Source: Atopsyche davidsoni (Eukaryota > Arthropoda > Insecta > Trichoptera > Hydrobiosidae). Taken from it: a stretch of DNA of 64,000 bases. Positions 47,897 through 59,913 of the stretch are shown piece after piece. The DNA is taken from positions 2,108,001 through 2,172,000 of the forward strand of contig JAILWY010000015.1 in assembly GCA_022113835.1 (NCBI GenBank), read 5' to 3'. The notes under the pieces were generated by a model that was not told where the DNA came from, ran no database searches, and saw nothing but the letters and a program-made list of their open reading frames with translations. Every line of letters starts with the position of its first letter. Position 1 is the first letter of the stretch. The position numbers and the translations under genes were made by a program.

Positions 47897-48760
47897 CGTC
47901 AATTATTTGATAAGAATAATACAAATACAAGTGGATTTAGTTAACAAACATGAATTTAAAATCGATATAATTTCATTTTCGTAGGTAAAATCCGAGCTTT
48001 ATTTGTAGGTTATCGCTATCAGCTCGGAAAAGTGCCAAATTGACAACACGAAAGGCAGATACACTCTGACAGCTGAAAAATTATTGTCTATTCTCTTAGT
48101 CGTACGCACGATTGCAATTAGAGAGTATGCCAATCCTTCACAAAAGAATTATATTTTTACGGCTTATTTTTTAATTTAAAATTCCTAATTATTGACTTGA
48201 AACTAATATCTTCAATTTATTAATAATAAATAACTTCACGCATTAATTTAAATAAATTTGTCCTTAATGCTTTAAAAAATCACTCTAGCTTTTTTGATAT
48301 TTAATTTATCAGATAACATAAGTTAAATTAGTCAAAAGTAATTTATTGACTGCAAGTGTTATGAATATATTTTTTTATCGTGTAAATAACGCATATATTA
48401 ATTATTCTTGACGTTTTCGATCAACGTAATCCATTACTGTGGTTTCGTGTTTGATATAATCCACCATATTTTTATTGACTTGGTTTATTTTTTTAACAAA
48501 TATTATAATCCATAGACATTGTAAGCCATACAAATCCATAGAAAAATCAGGACTTTTCTGGCAAATTCTAAAATATTGTCTATGGTCAAACTCTATGGTA
48601 AGTTTTCATCTGTCATTGTCAAAAATCCTGTATTGTCATCGCGCCAGATTTCTCTAGAAACTAAAAATTATTTCATAATAATATAAGACTAGTAATTCGC
48701 CATTAAAGCTTATTCTCTTCGGTACATCGTATACGTGTAGTTCTGTTTTTTACGATCAGC
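47897..48760. promoter_or_regulatory. Divergent RNF121/ZFAND2B upstream region
   Basis: 864 bp between opposite start codons must hold both promoters. An 'atcgctatcagctcgg' patch near 48010-48030 and the less AT-rich 48690-48760 are candidate core regions. I see no clear TATA box or stress-response element. Confidence 0.5.
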
Positions 48761-50898
48761 ATGGAGTTTCCTGATTTAGGAGAGAACTGTTCACAGAAAA
48801 CCTGTAATAAACTTGGTGAGAACATTATCACAATTCGCTGCAAATTAAATTAATTGTAACAATTGTTTTTAATTAAATTATTTTACTTTACAGATTTTCT
48901 TCCCATGAAATGCGACGCTTGTAGAAAAATATTTTGGTATGTTTTGCATTTATTTTATCAATCGCAATCTATAATTTCAAGGTTGCACAAGCATTGCAAT
49001 ATTATTTGTAACGTCTTTAGTCATTTTTAATTACCATATCAAGTTCATTATATTTACGGTTTATTATTGTTACTAAACGTTATTATAATTCAACTAAGTT
49101 GACAAATGAATTATCTGGAGTGTGCAGTTCACACACTCATCAATTCATTGTGTGACCTGTAAAATTATATTACATTAATATTTGTTTGTATATTTGTAAC
49201 TTATTGTTTTTTTTATTTATTTGTGCCTTTCCAGTCTTAATTTTAAAGTAATAACCATATGGTTTAAGATATGTTTATAAAAACTTCACTCACAATAGTT
49301 TGATTTAATTTGTAATATTCCAATGGTGATTGGATAAAACTTTTTTAATATATGTATATTTTTTGTAATTACTTCATGTCATCACATAGCCATGTGGCTA
49401 ATTATATTTACCAAAAAAAATTGTTTCCAGCAATGAACACTTCCATTACCTCCAGCATGGCTGCGAGAGTGGGAAACAGAGGAATGTGCAGGTGCCGGCA
49501 TGTCCTCTGTGCAATGCCCCTGTCCCCGGGCAGCGTGGTGAGGCCCCCGACGTAGCCGTGTCCGCTCACATAGATAGCGACTGCCAGGCCGACCCTGCTA
49601 AGCAGCGACGCAACAAGGTCAGTCTTTTTCAGATAATAAGGAGGCTGTAAGACATCAACTATAATTTATTAAAAACGGCTTGTCAAAATTTCTGGCCCCT
49701 CAAACAACACTATTTTACTACTACCATATGTAAAGCATTCTTCTAATAGTACTGCATTTTTTATAAGTATTTGCTTCATTTCAATTGATTTTGGTAAAAG
49801 ATTATACTATTTCTAGTGAACATGATTTATCAGCAAATTTATTGTTTATTTACATCAGGTATTCACAAACCGATGTGCAAATAAAGGCTGTAAAGGCAAA
49901 GAGATGGTTCCACTGATTTGTGCGGAATGCGGCCTCAACTTCTGCTTCAGACATCGACACATCACCGACCACAACTGCGAAGGGAAAATGGGAGCCAAGA
50001 AGAGACAAGCAGCGTAAGTGAACAATCCTTGCATTGTATATTAAATACTTACGAAAATCAAATAATGCCACTGGCTATTAGTACAGCACCACTGTAGTAT
50101 TTGCATTTGTTTAATGTTTCTTTGGTATGATGGAATCATCAAGTGCAGATTTACATCATTTATGCTGACCAGATTTAATTTACGAAAGCTACTTATAGTA
50201 TACTTAAAATAAGTTTTATAAATTAGCATCATTTATAAAATCTTCCTTTTATTTTTCAGGGAAGCAGCAATGGCTCGAGCAAAATCAAAAGAACAATCCC
50301 AAACTAGAAAAGCACACGGAAACTCTTATCCTGATAATTCCTCTTCTACGACAGGCAAAGTTTTTGCTGAAGTCCAGGGACAAATGGTATGTTGAAACAT
50401 CTGTGTTTATTGTCATTTTCAATGTTTTTCATTTTTCAATTGTTCTTAAAAATCATTTAAAGAATTGTATCTAAAAAGTATACAAACATCTACTATCATC
50501 TCTATTATCATCTCGCATGGACCAATTCCCAAGCTAGAGTATATTTAATTTGAATTTATGTTAATTCATGCTTTTAATTTTCTGACAATTATTAGTGTTT
50601 TTTTTTTTTTGTCGAATGCCTTATTCCAAGAGGAAATTTTTCTGAGTTCTTATTGTTAAGCATCTTACATTGCCCGACTATTATAGCACGAGAAAAGTAA
50701 CCTTTCGAGAAAGTTCACGTGAAATGTATTTTCTTCCAGTCTGAAGATGAAGCCTTGGCGAGAGCGCTCGCATTATCAATGCAGGAGGAGAACCCTAGCC
50801 CCAGCTCAAACGGCAACGACTCTAGAAGTATCCCTGTCAGAAGTCTCAGGCAAAGAGTCGGCGGTGAAACCTCGAGCAGCAGATGTACCATGTCGTAA
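48761..50898 (+). CDS. ZFAND2B: AN1-type zinc finger protein 2B (AIRAPL-like)
   Basis: AIRAPL-type proteins link ubiquitinated clients, the proteasome and p97 at the ER. Six exons join in phase to 241 residues: 48761-48815, 48894-48936, 49431-49617, 49859-50013, 50260-50386, 50740-50898. Two AN1 zinc fingers are clear: the first from CSQKTCNKLDFLPMKCDAC to FHYLQHGC and CPLCN, the second NRCANKGCKGKEMVPLICAEC to FCFRHRHITDHNC. A ubiquitin-interacting motif follows (SEDEALARALALSMQEE). The protein ends CTMS, a CaaX box; Ser at the last position favours farnesylation, matching the lipid-anchored vertebrate AIRAPL and not the shorter AIRAP. Its position beside RNF121, another ER ubiquitin-pathway gene, fits a shared context. 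Confidence 0.94.
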
Positions 50899-52671
50899 TA
50901 TGCCTTTACCATCACCAAACCACTGCACCATATTGGAGGCCCTGCTCAAAGTAATATTTGTACCGATCCAATGAAAAAAATATTCTTTAAAATTCTATGG
51001 ATAATGATACTTTACGGGTAGGCAAATTATTTTTTAAAGGAATTTTAAGAAATCTCAGAAAATGTTCAAGTTATGAAGCTCTATCGCTAATTGTTCGCAG
51101 CTCAGATAAACTTTTAATGTGTTTTATTTCGAGCCTTGAGAACGTTATCATCATATTTAATGTATAATTATGATTAAAAATCAAAAGCAAACGAATTCGT
51201 TAATAGATTTCTTATCGTCAACACCAGAACTGCAACAACAGATTATAACCTCAAAAATGATTAAAATATCAACATTTCAATTAATAAGCTATATTTTTTT
51301 AATTAGCTTTTGTATTGATTGCATTTGTTCTGGCGATTTTCATTTCAATGCAGGATGTTACTACTCTCACCATTATCTCGGAAACCTTTATTCCACTCTG
51401 AATCCTACTACTGCATATCCACTACTTAATTTTTTTTAAAGGCATAAATATATTTTTTAAATAAGTTTAAATATAATTTTGATTATTTTTTTTAATAGTT
51501 TGACAAATGAATTCACTGACGATGATATCGTTTACTGCTAAGTCACGTTTGATCAAGCCCATGTTTTTATTATGTTAAATTATGTTATTATATATTTGTT
51601 ACCTTGTCTTCTTTTTATATCATAGTTTCATGTGTGCATCAATACACATGAAACTATGATAAAAAAAAATTATATATTTTTTTAAGACACAGGCATTCGA
51701 ACAGACTCTCGCTATCACATTCTGGCCTTTTGGTTACTGTATCTCTGCGGCTTAGCAAACTTTTGAATCGTTGTATGCAAATGCATAACTGATGTAGCAG
51801 TCAGATAAATGTTTCTAATGCCAGTAAATTTATTTATAAAATGTGTCAAATAGATTTCACAAAAGAATCAGTTACCATCTTCTTTGGTGTTAAGCCATGT
51901 CATGTTTTGTACTGAAGCTATTTTCAAGAAAAATTCATCAATTGAAACAGAAACTCGTAGTGTAGGATCCAAAACTTGACTCGGGTCAATACCCAAGAAA
52001 GTATGTACATAAGCAATAACTGCCAAAACCTGCGGACTTTGGCTGTCTTAAAGTTATTTTACATGTGTTAAATTTAATCGTAAGTTTTACTATGACAGCT
52101 TTCGTCTCACCCATTCCATAGGATAATATTTTTGTAAACTCTGATGAATGATAAAGAGGTCCTCACTGATTGATCAGTCAAAACTGACGAGAGTTATCGC
52201 AGTCAAGAAGGTCGCAAATTTTAAAATACTGATACGTTAAACAGTAAATATTGAGCTGTTAAATACGCCAATAAACCGTTGTATCTCTGATAAATAATCT
52301 AAAAAAATATTATTTAAATAGTAAGTTCATAATTACTGTTCAGTTTAATCAGTCTCTCAAAGCTTGCCAATCTTGCATATTTATTTATTAATTTTAAGTA
52401 TTCCTCTTGAAAATATGTTATTTTAATAAAAATAGGCTCGTTTTGAGCACGTCACTATTCTCCCTAAGAAAACCATGAAAACAGGCTCTGGATAAATATA
52501 TGTTCAGTGAGATGGTCACCAACCTCCTCTGAGGAGAGGCACCTAAAGAAGAAGAGCACTTCACAAGAGTCTTTTTTTTTATTCACGTCTAGTTTCAGTA
52601 CAGAGAATTATGATAACTATTGTAAAGAAATTCAATATTTTTGACAGAGAGTACTTGGTGGAATTCCATTT
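50899..52671. other. ZFAND2B 3' region and gene-less repeats
   Basis: It starts with the ZFAND2B 3' UTR. Further on are a 17-bp-arm hairpin at 51619-51660, a SINE-like relic at 51680-51775 (minus strand; gttcgaatgcc B-box-like) and, at 52455-52570, a copy of the 'gatggtcaccaacc..cctctga' repeat family. No other gene is seen. Confidence 0.5.
51619..51660. repeat. 17-bp perfect inverted repeat, 8-nt loop
   Basis: atcatagtttcatgtgt (51619-51635) pairs exactly with acacatgaaactatgat (51644-51660), and a run of A follows on the plus strand. It is probably a small MITE relic; no function is evident. Confidence 0.8.
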
Positions 52672-52860
52672 TAATATTTTTGAGTAAAATACTTGAGTGA
52701 TTTTCCACATGTTCGTTTTTATTTGTGACCGGTCTCGCCAACCTTTCACGTTGACATTATCAAACAGTTTGATAATGCCAACGTGAAAGGTTGGCGAAAC
52801 CGGTCACAAATAAAAACGAACATGTGGAAAATCACTCAAGTATTTTACTCAAAAATATTA
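52672..52860. repeat. 189-bp near-perfect palindrome
   Basis: Positions 52672-52765 and 52767-52860 are reverse complements over 94 bases with two mismatches (in ggtctcgcc/ggcgaaacc and gttgacat/atgccaac) around a single central base, 52766. The arms contain the dispersed 'gtgaccggtttcgccaacc' motif also seen in decayed form near 205-260 and 3100. Single-base spacing is rare because such DNA is unstable, so it is either a young inverted duplication or an assembly artefact. Confidence 0.9.
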
Positions 52861-52870
52861 TAACTATTGT

Positions 52871-52920
52871 AGTAACATTGAAAATTGTTGTCCGACCTAC
52901 CAACAATTTTCAAAGTTACT
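52871..52920. repeat. 20-bp-arm hairpin
   Basis: Positions 52871-52890 and 52901-52920 pair over 20 bases with one mismatch and a 10-nt loop. It lies only 10 bp from the large palindrome and about 95 bp before the mariner, so three palindrome-type features are stacked here. Confidence 0.8.
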
Positions 52921-53015
52921 ATTTATTTTTTATTTATTACTAGAAACTTGTAACTCTTATAGCATAAAATTTACTAAAAATTCAAAAGATGTACTTATAT
53001 ATATTTTGTCATATA

Positions 53016-54289
53016 CCAGGTGTACTCCTAATTAATTTCCGGTTTTTTTCGATAGATGGTGTTCTGTATTTTGCTTTGCTGTTGGTAGCACTTATATGTC
53101 ATTTTGTTAAGTAGTTATCGAGTGTCTAAACGGCGTTGACGTTTTCCTAAAAAATTCTTTTAGAAAGTTTTTATTGCGTGTCAAAGATGTCTGCATTCGT
53201 ACCGAATTTTGAACATATGCGCCATGCATTGCTTTTCATGTTTAATCAAGGGAAAAAAGTGTCCGAGAGCCACCGAAGTTTATGGCAATCATGCTTTAAC
53301 ACTTCGAACATGTGAAACGTGGTTTCGACAATTCAAAAAAGGAGATTTCGACCTGAACGACGTCGCACGCTCCGGCAAGCGAAAATCGTTTGATGACGTC
53401 GAATTGCAAGCATTATTGGATGAAGACGATACGCAAACGCAACGACAGCTTGCAGAAGCGCTAGGAGCTCAACAGCAAGCAATCTCCAAACGTCTGCGAG
53501 CCATGGGAAAAATTCAGAAGTGCGGAAAGTGGGTGCCGCATGAACTGACCGAGAGGCAAATGGAAAATCGAAAAGTGACATGTGAAATGCTGCTTCAACG
53601 ATACAAAAGAAAGTCTTTTCTGCATCGTATTGTTACTGGCGATGAAAAATGGATTTTTTTAGAGAACCCTAACCGCAAAAAATCGTGGGTGAATCCAGGT
53701 GAAGCATCAACATCGACGGCACGGCCAAATCGTTTCGGTCGGAAGGCCATGCTGTGTGTGTGGTGGGACCAGACGGGTGTTATCTACTTTGAACTGCTGA
53801 AACCTGGTGAAACTGTGAACGCCGTTCACTACGAACAACAAATCAAAGATTTGAGCCGAGCGATTGCGGAAAACCGACCAGAATATAAAGAAAGACAGAA
53901 GCAGGTGATTTTGCTCCATGACAATGCACCATCGCATAAGTCGAAACGCGTTCGCGACACGCTGGAACAACTCCAGTGGGAAATGTTTGATCATGCGGCT
54001 TACTCACCAGACCTGGCTCCATCGGACTACTACCTCTTTGCTTCGCTGGGCCACGCACTTTCTGAGCAGCGCTTCGATTCTTATGAAAATTTTCGAAATT
54101 GGCTCACCGAGTGGTTCACCACCAAAGACAGTCAATTCTATTGGCGTGGTATCCACAAATTACCGGAAAGGTGGGGAAAATATATAGAAAACGATGGAAA
54201 ATATTTTGAATAAAATATCTTTAACACTTCTCTTGCAATATTGTGTTTTATTTACAAAAAAACCGGAAATTAATTACAAGTACACCTGG
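53016..54289 (+). mobile_element. Mos1-type mariner element, nearly full length
   Basis: The ends begin ccaggtgtact and share 34-bp terminal inverted repeats with two mismatches, flanked by TA target duplications at 53014-53015 and 54290-54291. At 1274 bp it is the usual mauritiana-subfamily length. It encodes the transposase described separately. Clean ends and an almost intact gene indicate recent insertion relative to the other transposons here. Confidence 0.95.
53188..54213 (+). pseudogene. Mariner transposase with N-terminal frameshift
   Basis: A cut-and-paste transposase of the Mos1 group. The natural ATG at 53188 opens MSAFVPNFEHMRHALLF and runs to KKVSESHR, after which the frame is lost near 53265-53280; about 11 bases seem missing compared with Mos1. 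From there a single open frame of over 300 residues continues to the stop at 54211-54213: helix-turn-helix (RQLAEALGAQQQAISKRLR), linker WVPHELTERQ, and catalytic Asp residues in VTGDEKW, LLHDNAPSH and SPDLAPSDYYLF with exactly 34 residues between the last two (DD34D). It ends DGKYFE as in Mos1. Apart from the one indel it looks catalytically complete. Confidence 0.93.
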
Positions 54290-54291
54290 TA

Positions 54292-56017
54292 CTTGAAAAA
54301 AAAATTACATTTCACAAAGCCGAATCTTCACATGTATATCAAATTTTATATATTGTAAATAATTTTTGCTTTAATATTACTCAAGCGCTTTATAGCACTT
54401 TTTTTAAAATGTGATTAATCAATATTCAATGTTAAATTTACTAATGCAATCCTTCCTGAATGTATAATTGCTTTGGAGTGATAGTTCTTTACGTGGAAAA
54501 CGAAGCAATATGCATATTTAATTTTTTTTTCTTCAATAAATCAGTTTATAGGGTCTTTGTATAAATGTCTTACTAAAGATATCTAATATTGCATAATTTC
54601 TAATATATGTTAAAACTGTAAAAATATATGAAAGAGTTATTGTATTTTGCAAAATGTTTATTGATAAGTATGTATGTAAAGTATAACCTGACGTGTTACG
54701 CATGAATAAATAACATAGTTAGGTACTCTTTTTCATAAAATTTCAATAATTTCTTCAATGAGATTCACCTATCAAATAATGCTGTGTTCACTGTTTAAAA
54801 GATATATACAGTATATTTTTAGAAATATTTTGTTGTAAATAAACTATTCATCATAAAGATATTTCAATTTTATATACTGGCCATTTTTATTTGTCATGCG
54901 TTATCCTTACAAGCCTGGTCTGAAAGGGGGAATCCTAAAGATCTCCAATTGCGTCTCAATTTCTACAGACGATTCAACATTCATTGGTAACATATGGATG
55001 GTATTTATTATAAAAATAAATAAATAATAAAGTACATTTAGTCCATGGCACGGTAGTAACTTTAATAGTTGCTTGAGTTCTGACCTATCCGATGACAACT
55101 TTTGTCATTGCTCTATATATACGAGTAAATTTCAGCAAGGAGCTCTAATAACATACCACCAATAATAGATTATGGATCTTTTTCACAAATATTCAAAAAT
55201 GTATATAAATCTTAAATATTTACTCCGACTTCACAATTATATGAAGTATTTTATCAATTTATTAAATCATTTTCTGATAAATTTTAGAGATATGATACCT
55301 AATTAAAATTTTAAATATTTTCGTATGCCAGTTTATTGGTTGGTAACTATTACCAATTAGTAACGCAATGAGTTCAAAGACCTCGACAAACTTTAAAATT
55401 AATTTCACAACCGTCTAATACATAATCTTTAAAACAAGTGTTATTCCTGCATCATAATGACAAATCCAAATGCGCTACCTAATATTACCAAAATATATGT
55501 TTCATGTGCAGCGTTCTATCCGACTACGGCATTTTTATTTTAATTAAGAATATTATACAATGCAAGTGCCGCGGTCGAAAAGCTTCATAGTTGTATAACG
55601 TCTGCAAACACAAACAATCAATAAGCCATTAGAATTTATTCACAATAAGTCCTCACCGAGATATCAAATGTCGTCAACGAATAATTGCACAATGTGTGTA
55701 TTATTAATTATTCAATTATTTTAAAAAGGGTGACTAGAGAATGACTTGCTCTATATAAGTCTTTATAAACACACAGACGTGATAGACTCACTTTTCTTAC
55801 ACGGAATGCCTCGTATTGAATGTCTCCACATTATTACATTTCTTACTATGGTGATTCATCAAATCGATGTTTTATATTTATACTTTAGTACATTTCTACA
55901 TATCAAAAATACTCTTTCACAACTATAAATACCAAACCAAATTTACACCAAATAAATTTGGTGGGATTAATAGTCTGATCCTGAGATTTACAACACACGG
56001 ATTCAACAGCGGCAAAA
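54292..56017. other. Gene-less region after mariner
   Basis: AT-rich DNA without recognisable exons. The right part is downstream of malate synthase; a minus-strand AATAAA at 55635-55640 could end its transcript. Confidence 0.5.
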
Positions 56018-59000
56018 CTACAAATTACTTCTGCGTGTTGCGAGCAGTACCTTGTTGTGGATTGTTCTAAACTTGTGGCTGTCATTTAAGTAGGTGGTGA
56101 TGAAAGAAGGCGGAAACCTAGCGCTGAAGAGTTCGAGGCTCATGTACCGCCCTGCGCTGAGTCGCTTGCGCTCTGCGCTGGACCTGCAAATTACACGATG
56201 GCCGGTAACTGCAAATTCAGCAGCAAGTTTGTCCACCAGGCTGTAGGTTATCTTCCGCTGTGTGTCTTCTAAGACGATCTGAAAAACCACAGTCGCCAAT
56301 TAGATGTAGTTCCAGTATTTGGCTAACCAAATTTGATGTCAATATTCTTATATAACTTACATTATGCCTGATGCACTGCCAGACTTGGCTTCTGGAAATC
56401 TCTGCCGTGGCTGAATCCTCAACGTTGCCATCATAAAAGAAATGCCCCACTCCGGCCAGCCAGTGGTACACAAACAGTATTGTGACCGCAATGTTGTGTT
56501 TAAGTCCATCCAGGTACATGCCGCCCGAGGGGAACGACAGCAAGTCCACGGCTCTCGCGTTAATCTGTGGAATTACCTGAATTTGGTTCGGTGATGTCAG
56601 GCACTCCCTTTTCCAGAGCTGAAATTGAAAACTTCGTTAGGAAGAACTTCTTTAAACCAAGGCCTCCTCATCCGTTGATAACAGACAAATCTATGATCTA
56701 TTAAATATCGTAATTCTCTAGAATTTATTGGAATGCTCAATAAAATGTCAAAAAATATTATCTCTTGATTTTAAAAGATCCTTTATCAAATTGTCGGCAA
56801 AAATTATTTATAAAAAACGTTTAGTGCATCATCATTTACCTCGTTAACATACGGAACCAAGCGAATATCATAAATTAGAAAGCCGTCAACTCCAGCAGCA
56901 ATCTCCTTTTGTTTGGCTGCAATCACTTTACTTATCACCAGCTTTGATCTGATAAATGAAAATACAAATATAACCACTAAAATTAAATGCAATAGTATAT
57001 TTTTATCTTTAGAAAAGAGACTGAAATTTACATCTAACTGAACTGAAATTTATTTTAATAATTTTGTCAAGTGCTAAATATGTTTATAATAAACATAAAT
57101 GATTTTTCGTACTGGTGTTTTAAATTTATGAATTAAATATTTAACATCATAATTATTTTATAAATCTCAAGTCACCGATGATATATGACAAGTGTTGCAG
57201 TGATGTAAATATTACTCATTATTGTCAGCGTCCGCAGCAGGCCGGAGCACAGCAGCTGCCATCCCTGCTGTGGCTGGAGCAGCACGGCCATGGCAGGCCT
57301 TTACCACAGTCTTCAGGTAGTTCTGGAGGAAGTCGCAGTCCATGCTGAGGTATCGCTTACGATCCGGCATGATAAATGACTCCCTGTCACCTGTAAACGA
57401 CTTAATGTGAGGTCACAAAATAAAAACTAGATGTCAATATCGCTGTTATGTCTTTAAATGGTTTTAAATTTTAAAATACTTAGACATTACTTCGTAAACG
57501 ATTAACCTAAAAATATTTTTACTTGATACAAATCGTTATAATAAAGAGATAATCTCAATTTTCAACTTCCTATTTTTTACAATTTGTTTGATATATGGTA
57601 CTTGTTTGTCCTTCGTGTAATGATTTTGTACACAACTGATATTATTTTCATTTTAAACATCCCTAAATAAGTCAGCTGACATTAATACTAACCAAATTTG
57701 TTAATTATAGATGCAATATAATCCCAAATGCCGCAATTCAGACCAAGCGAATGTTCTTTCAGAGCAAATAGTATTTCTTCCGTTTCAAAGGCTGATAGAA
57801 TATTCTCAATCAAGACACAAGCCTTTATCGTTCCCTCGGGAATCCTCAATTTTCTCTGACTCCAGACGAAAATGTCATTCCACAGCTTGGCTTCAGATGC
57901 TGCCTCTATTTTAGACAAGTAAAAGAATGGACCGCTGCCAGATTCTGCAAGCTTATTTCCACAGTGGAATATTAGCAAGGCAAAGTCAACCAATGCTCCA
58001 GGAACTTCTTTACCATTAATCTGAAAATAAAAAATGTGATGTTAAGCGTACATAACAAATACTTGATTATCGGTTTATTTATTTATTCAAAGGTATTTTT
58101 TTTCCAGTTCAAGCTACAAGCTTAGTCAAACAACCACCACGGAAGAAAAAAAAACTGAAAACCCATAAAAACCCGCTCTAATGCTAAGCAGGGAGGTACT
58201 AGGTACTCATTATAAACAGGGAAATAACTTTTCTTGGTCGTTTAAATATTATATAGGTATTTATTTTCCATGGGAAAATTACTCACTTCTTAATAAATTA
58301 ATAGTCAGTAATAAGTACATAACTGATACCAAGTTGTCATGTCAGCGAAAGTGCTCGTGCGTACGAGTTCAATGCTAGGTATAATTAATAATTTTAATCA
58401 TTTCTAAATAATTATATTCAATATACTTTTTACATTAAAAATATGAATATAATAAATATTCATTTATAACAAGCTTTTCCTAGTTTCCCCTTTCTGCATA
58501 ACTTTTGAGAAATGTTTGTAATACCTTAATTGAATATACAATTGGCACACCGAGATCGACGATGGCCCAATATATGTGCTAACCTGATTTTGGGTACAGG
58601 AAAATTTGGGAAAACAAGTCATACGTTTTCTTTAAAACCCAAGGTCCCTGTTGCAACTAATGTTAAATATGCACGTCTGAGAGGAAATTAAAATATATAA
58701 GCAAGCTGACGATAGTAGGTTTGAAGATATCCCTTGGTATCCAACTCTAGACACGCTTGGAGAGGTGAGATCCAGTATTTGTAGTAGCGAGGTCAACTTC
58801 ATATCAACCAAAAATTTCACTGGAGCTTAAGCATTTGGATATTGGACAACGCTTGATTATTCATTTATTAACAATTGCCGCCAAAGCAAACAAACTTATC
58901 TAACTTTTTTCTACTCTTTACTTCCAATTTATTTTGCTATGAGAGCAAATTACAACAATTGAATTTGTACAATTATCTAAACCAAGAATGTATCTTTGAT

Positions 59001-59913
59001 TTGGCATACCAAAATATTATGTTCCATGATGTTCCAAGCCCGTGGCCGCAGCATGAGTACAGGACAAGTGCTGATGCTGCAGGGAGCCCCGGTAAGGGAC
59101 CCATTCACTGCTTGGATGATGTTATGGTAGCCCTGAATTTGGTTTTTCCATGTGGGGCAATGGCCATCGTCAAAGTCAACTTGAACACTCTGAACATCAC
59201 AGTTAAGTGCATCAACAAAATGAGCAGTGTTGGATGGAGATACATCACCAATTTCCACGTGCCTGCATCTAAATATAATGTAATTTACCTTTTAAATTTT
59301 TTTATTAAATTTAAAAGGTGTTTGAACTCTGAGAATAAATTATGAATGATAACTTGTCATTTGTTAAATTACTAGTGATAAACTATTCAATTTACTGATA
59401 ATTCTTGACATTGTGAACCACCGCTGTCTGAAATTGTCAAAACAATTAATTCACTGCCAGATTGATACTGTTACAGTAATAATAATAATAATACCAGTAT
59501 TTGTTGTAGCTAACGAGGACAGTTTTGAAAGTCCTTTACTATCCATAAATGAGTAAATACAAAAAAATAGTAAATTCAGAATAAATCGCAATATAAAGTT
59601 AAAGTGTGCATACTTACTTCAATCTATTTGGTAGAGGTGCAATTTTCCAAGTACTATCTGCTCTTTCTTTAGATGAACAAAAGTTTGGTAATGCATCAAT
59701 ATTTAAGAAGTGGACTAGTTTTTGGAGTCTATCAGAATACAAAGCATCAATCCTGGAATCAAAATTATAAACAATATCCACTAAAAACTCAAGTGCTTGT
59801 TCAGACAAAATCTGTCTTTGAGGTTCTTCAAGTTTGTATGGCGCAGGCTGAAGAATCACAACTTTTTCCGACATTTTCTTTATAATATCCGCACTACGCC
59901 GACGCGGGAGCAT
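56018..59913 (-). CDS. Malate synthase (A-type)
   Basis: Condenses glyoxylate with acetyl-CoA to malate, the second dedicated step of the glyoxylate cycle. Seven minus-strand exons join in phase to 559 residues: 59618-59913, 59010-59262, 57693-58020, 57216-57390, 56840-56948, 56361-56618, 56018-56278. Family blocks in order: N-terminal ILSEQALEFLVDIVYNFDSR and DSTWKIAPLPNRLK; LMLRPRAWN with the conserved Arg; SGSGPFFYLSKIEA and LWNDIFVW; VLIENILSAFETEEIL with the metal-binding Glu; HSLGLNCGIWDYI; VDGFLIYDIRLVPYVNE; and NVEDSATAEISRSQVWQ with the catalytic Asp. Length is normal for MSA. The C-terminus reads RRSNL, a poor match to the SKL-type peroxisomal signal; a splice at aag|gtactg (56053-56058) could replace it. 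The gene is intron-bearing, hence nuclear and not bacterial contamination. Confidence 0.95.

Noticed and set aside
57711..59345. Plus-strand frames of 67 and 156 codons
   Set aside because: They are antisense to malate synthase exons, whose minus-strand frame matches the family throughout.
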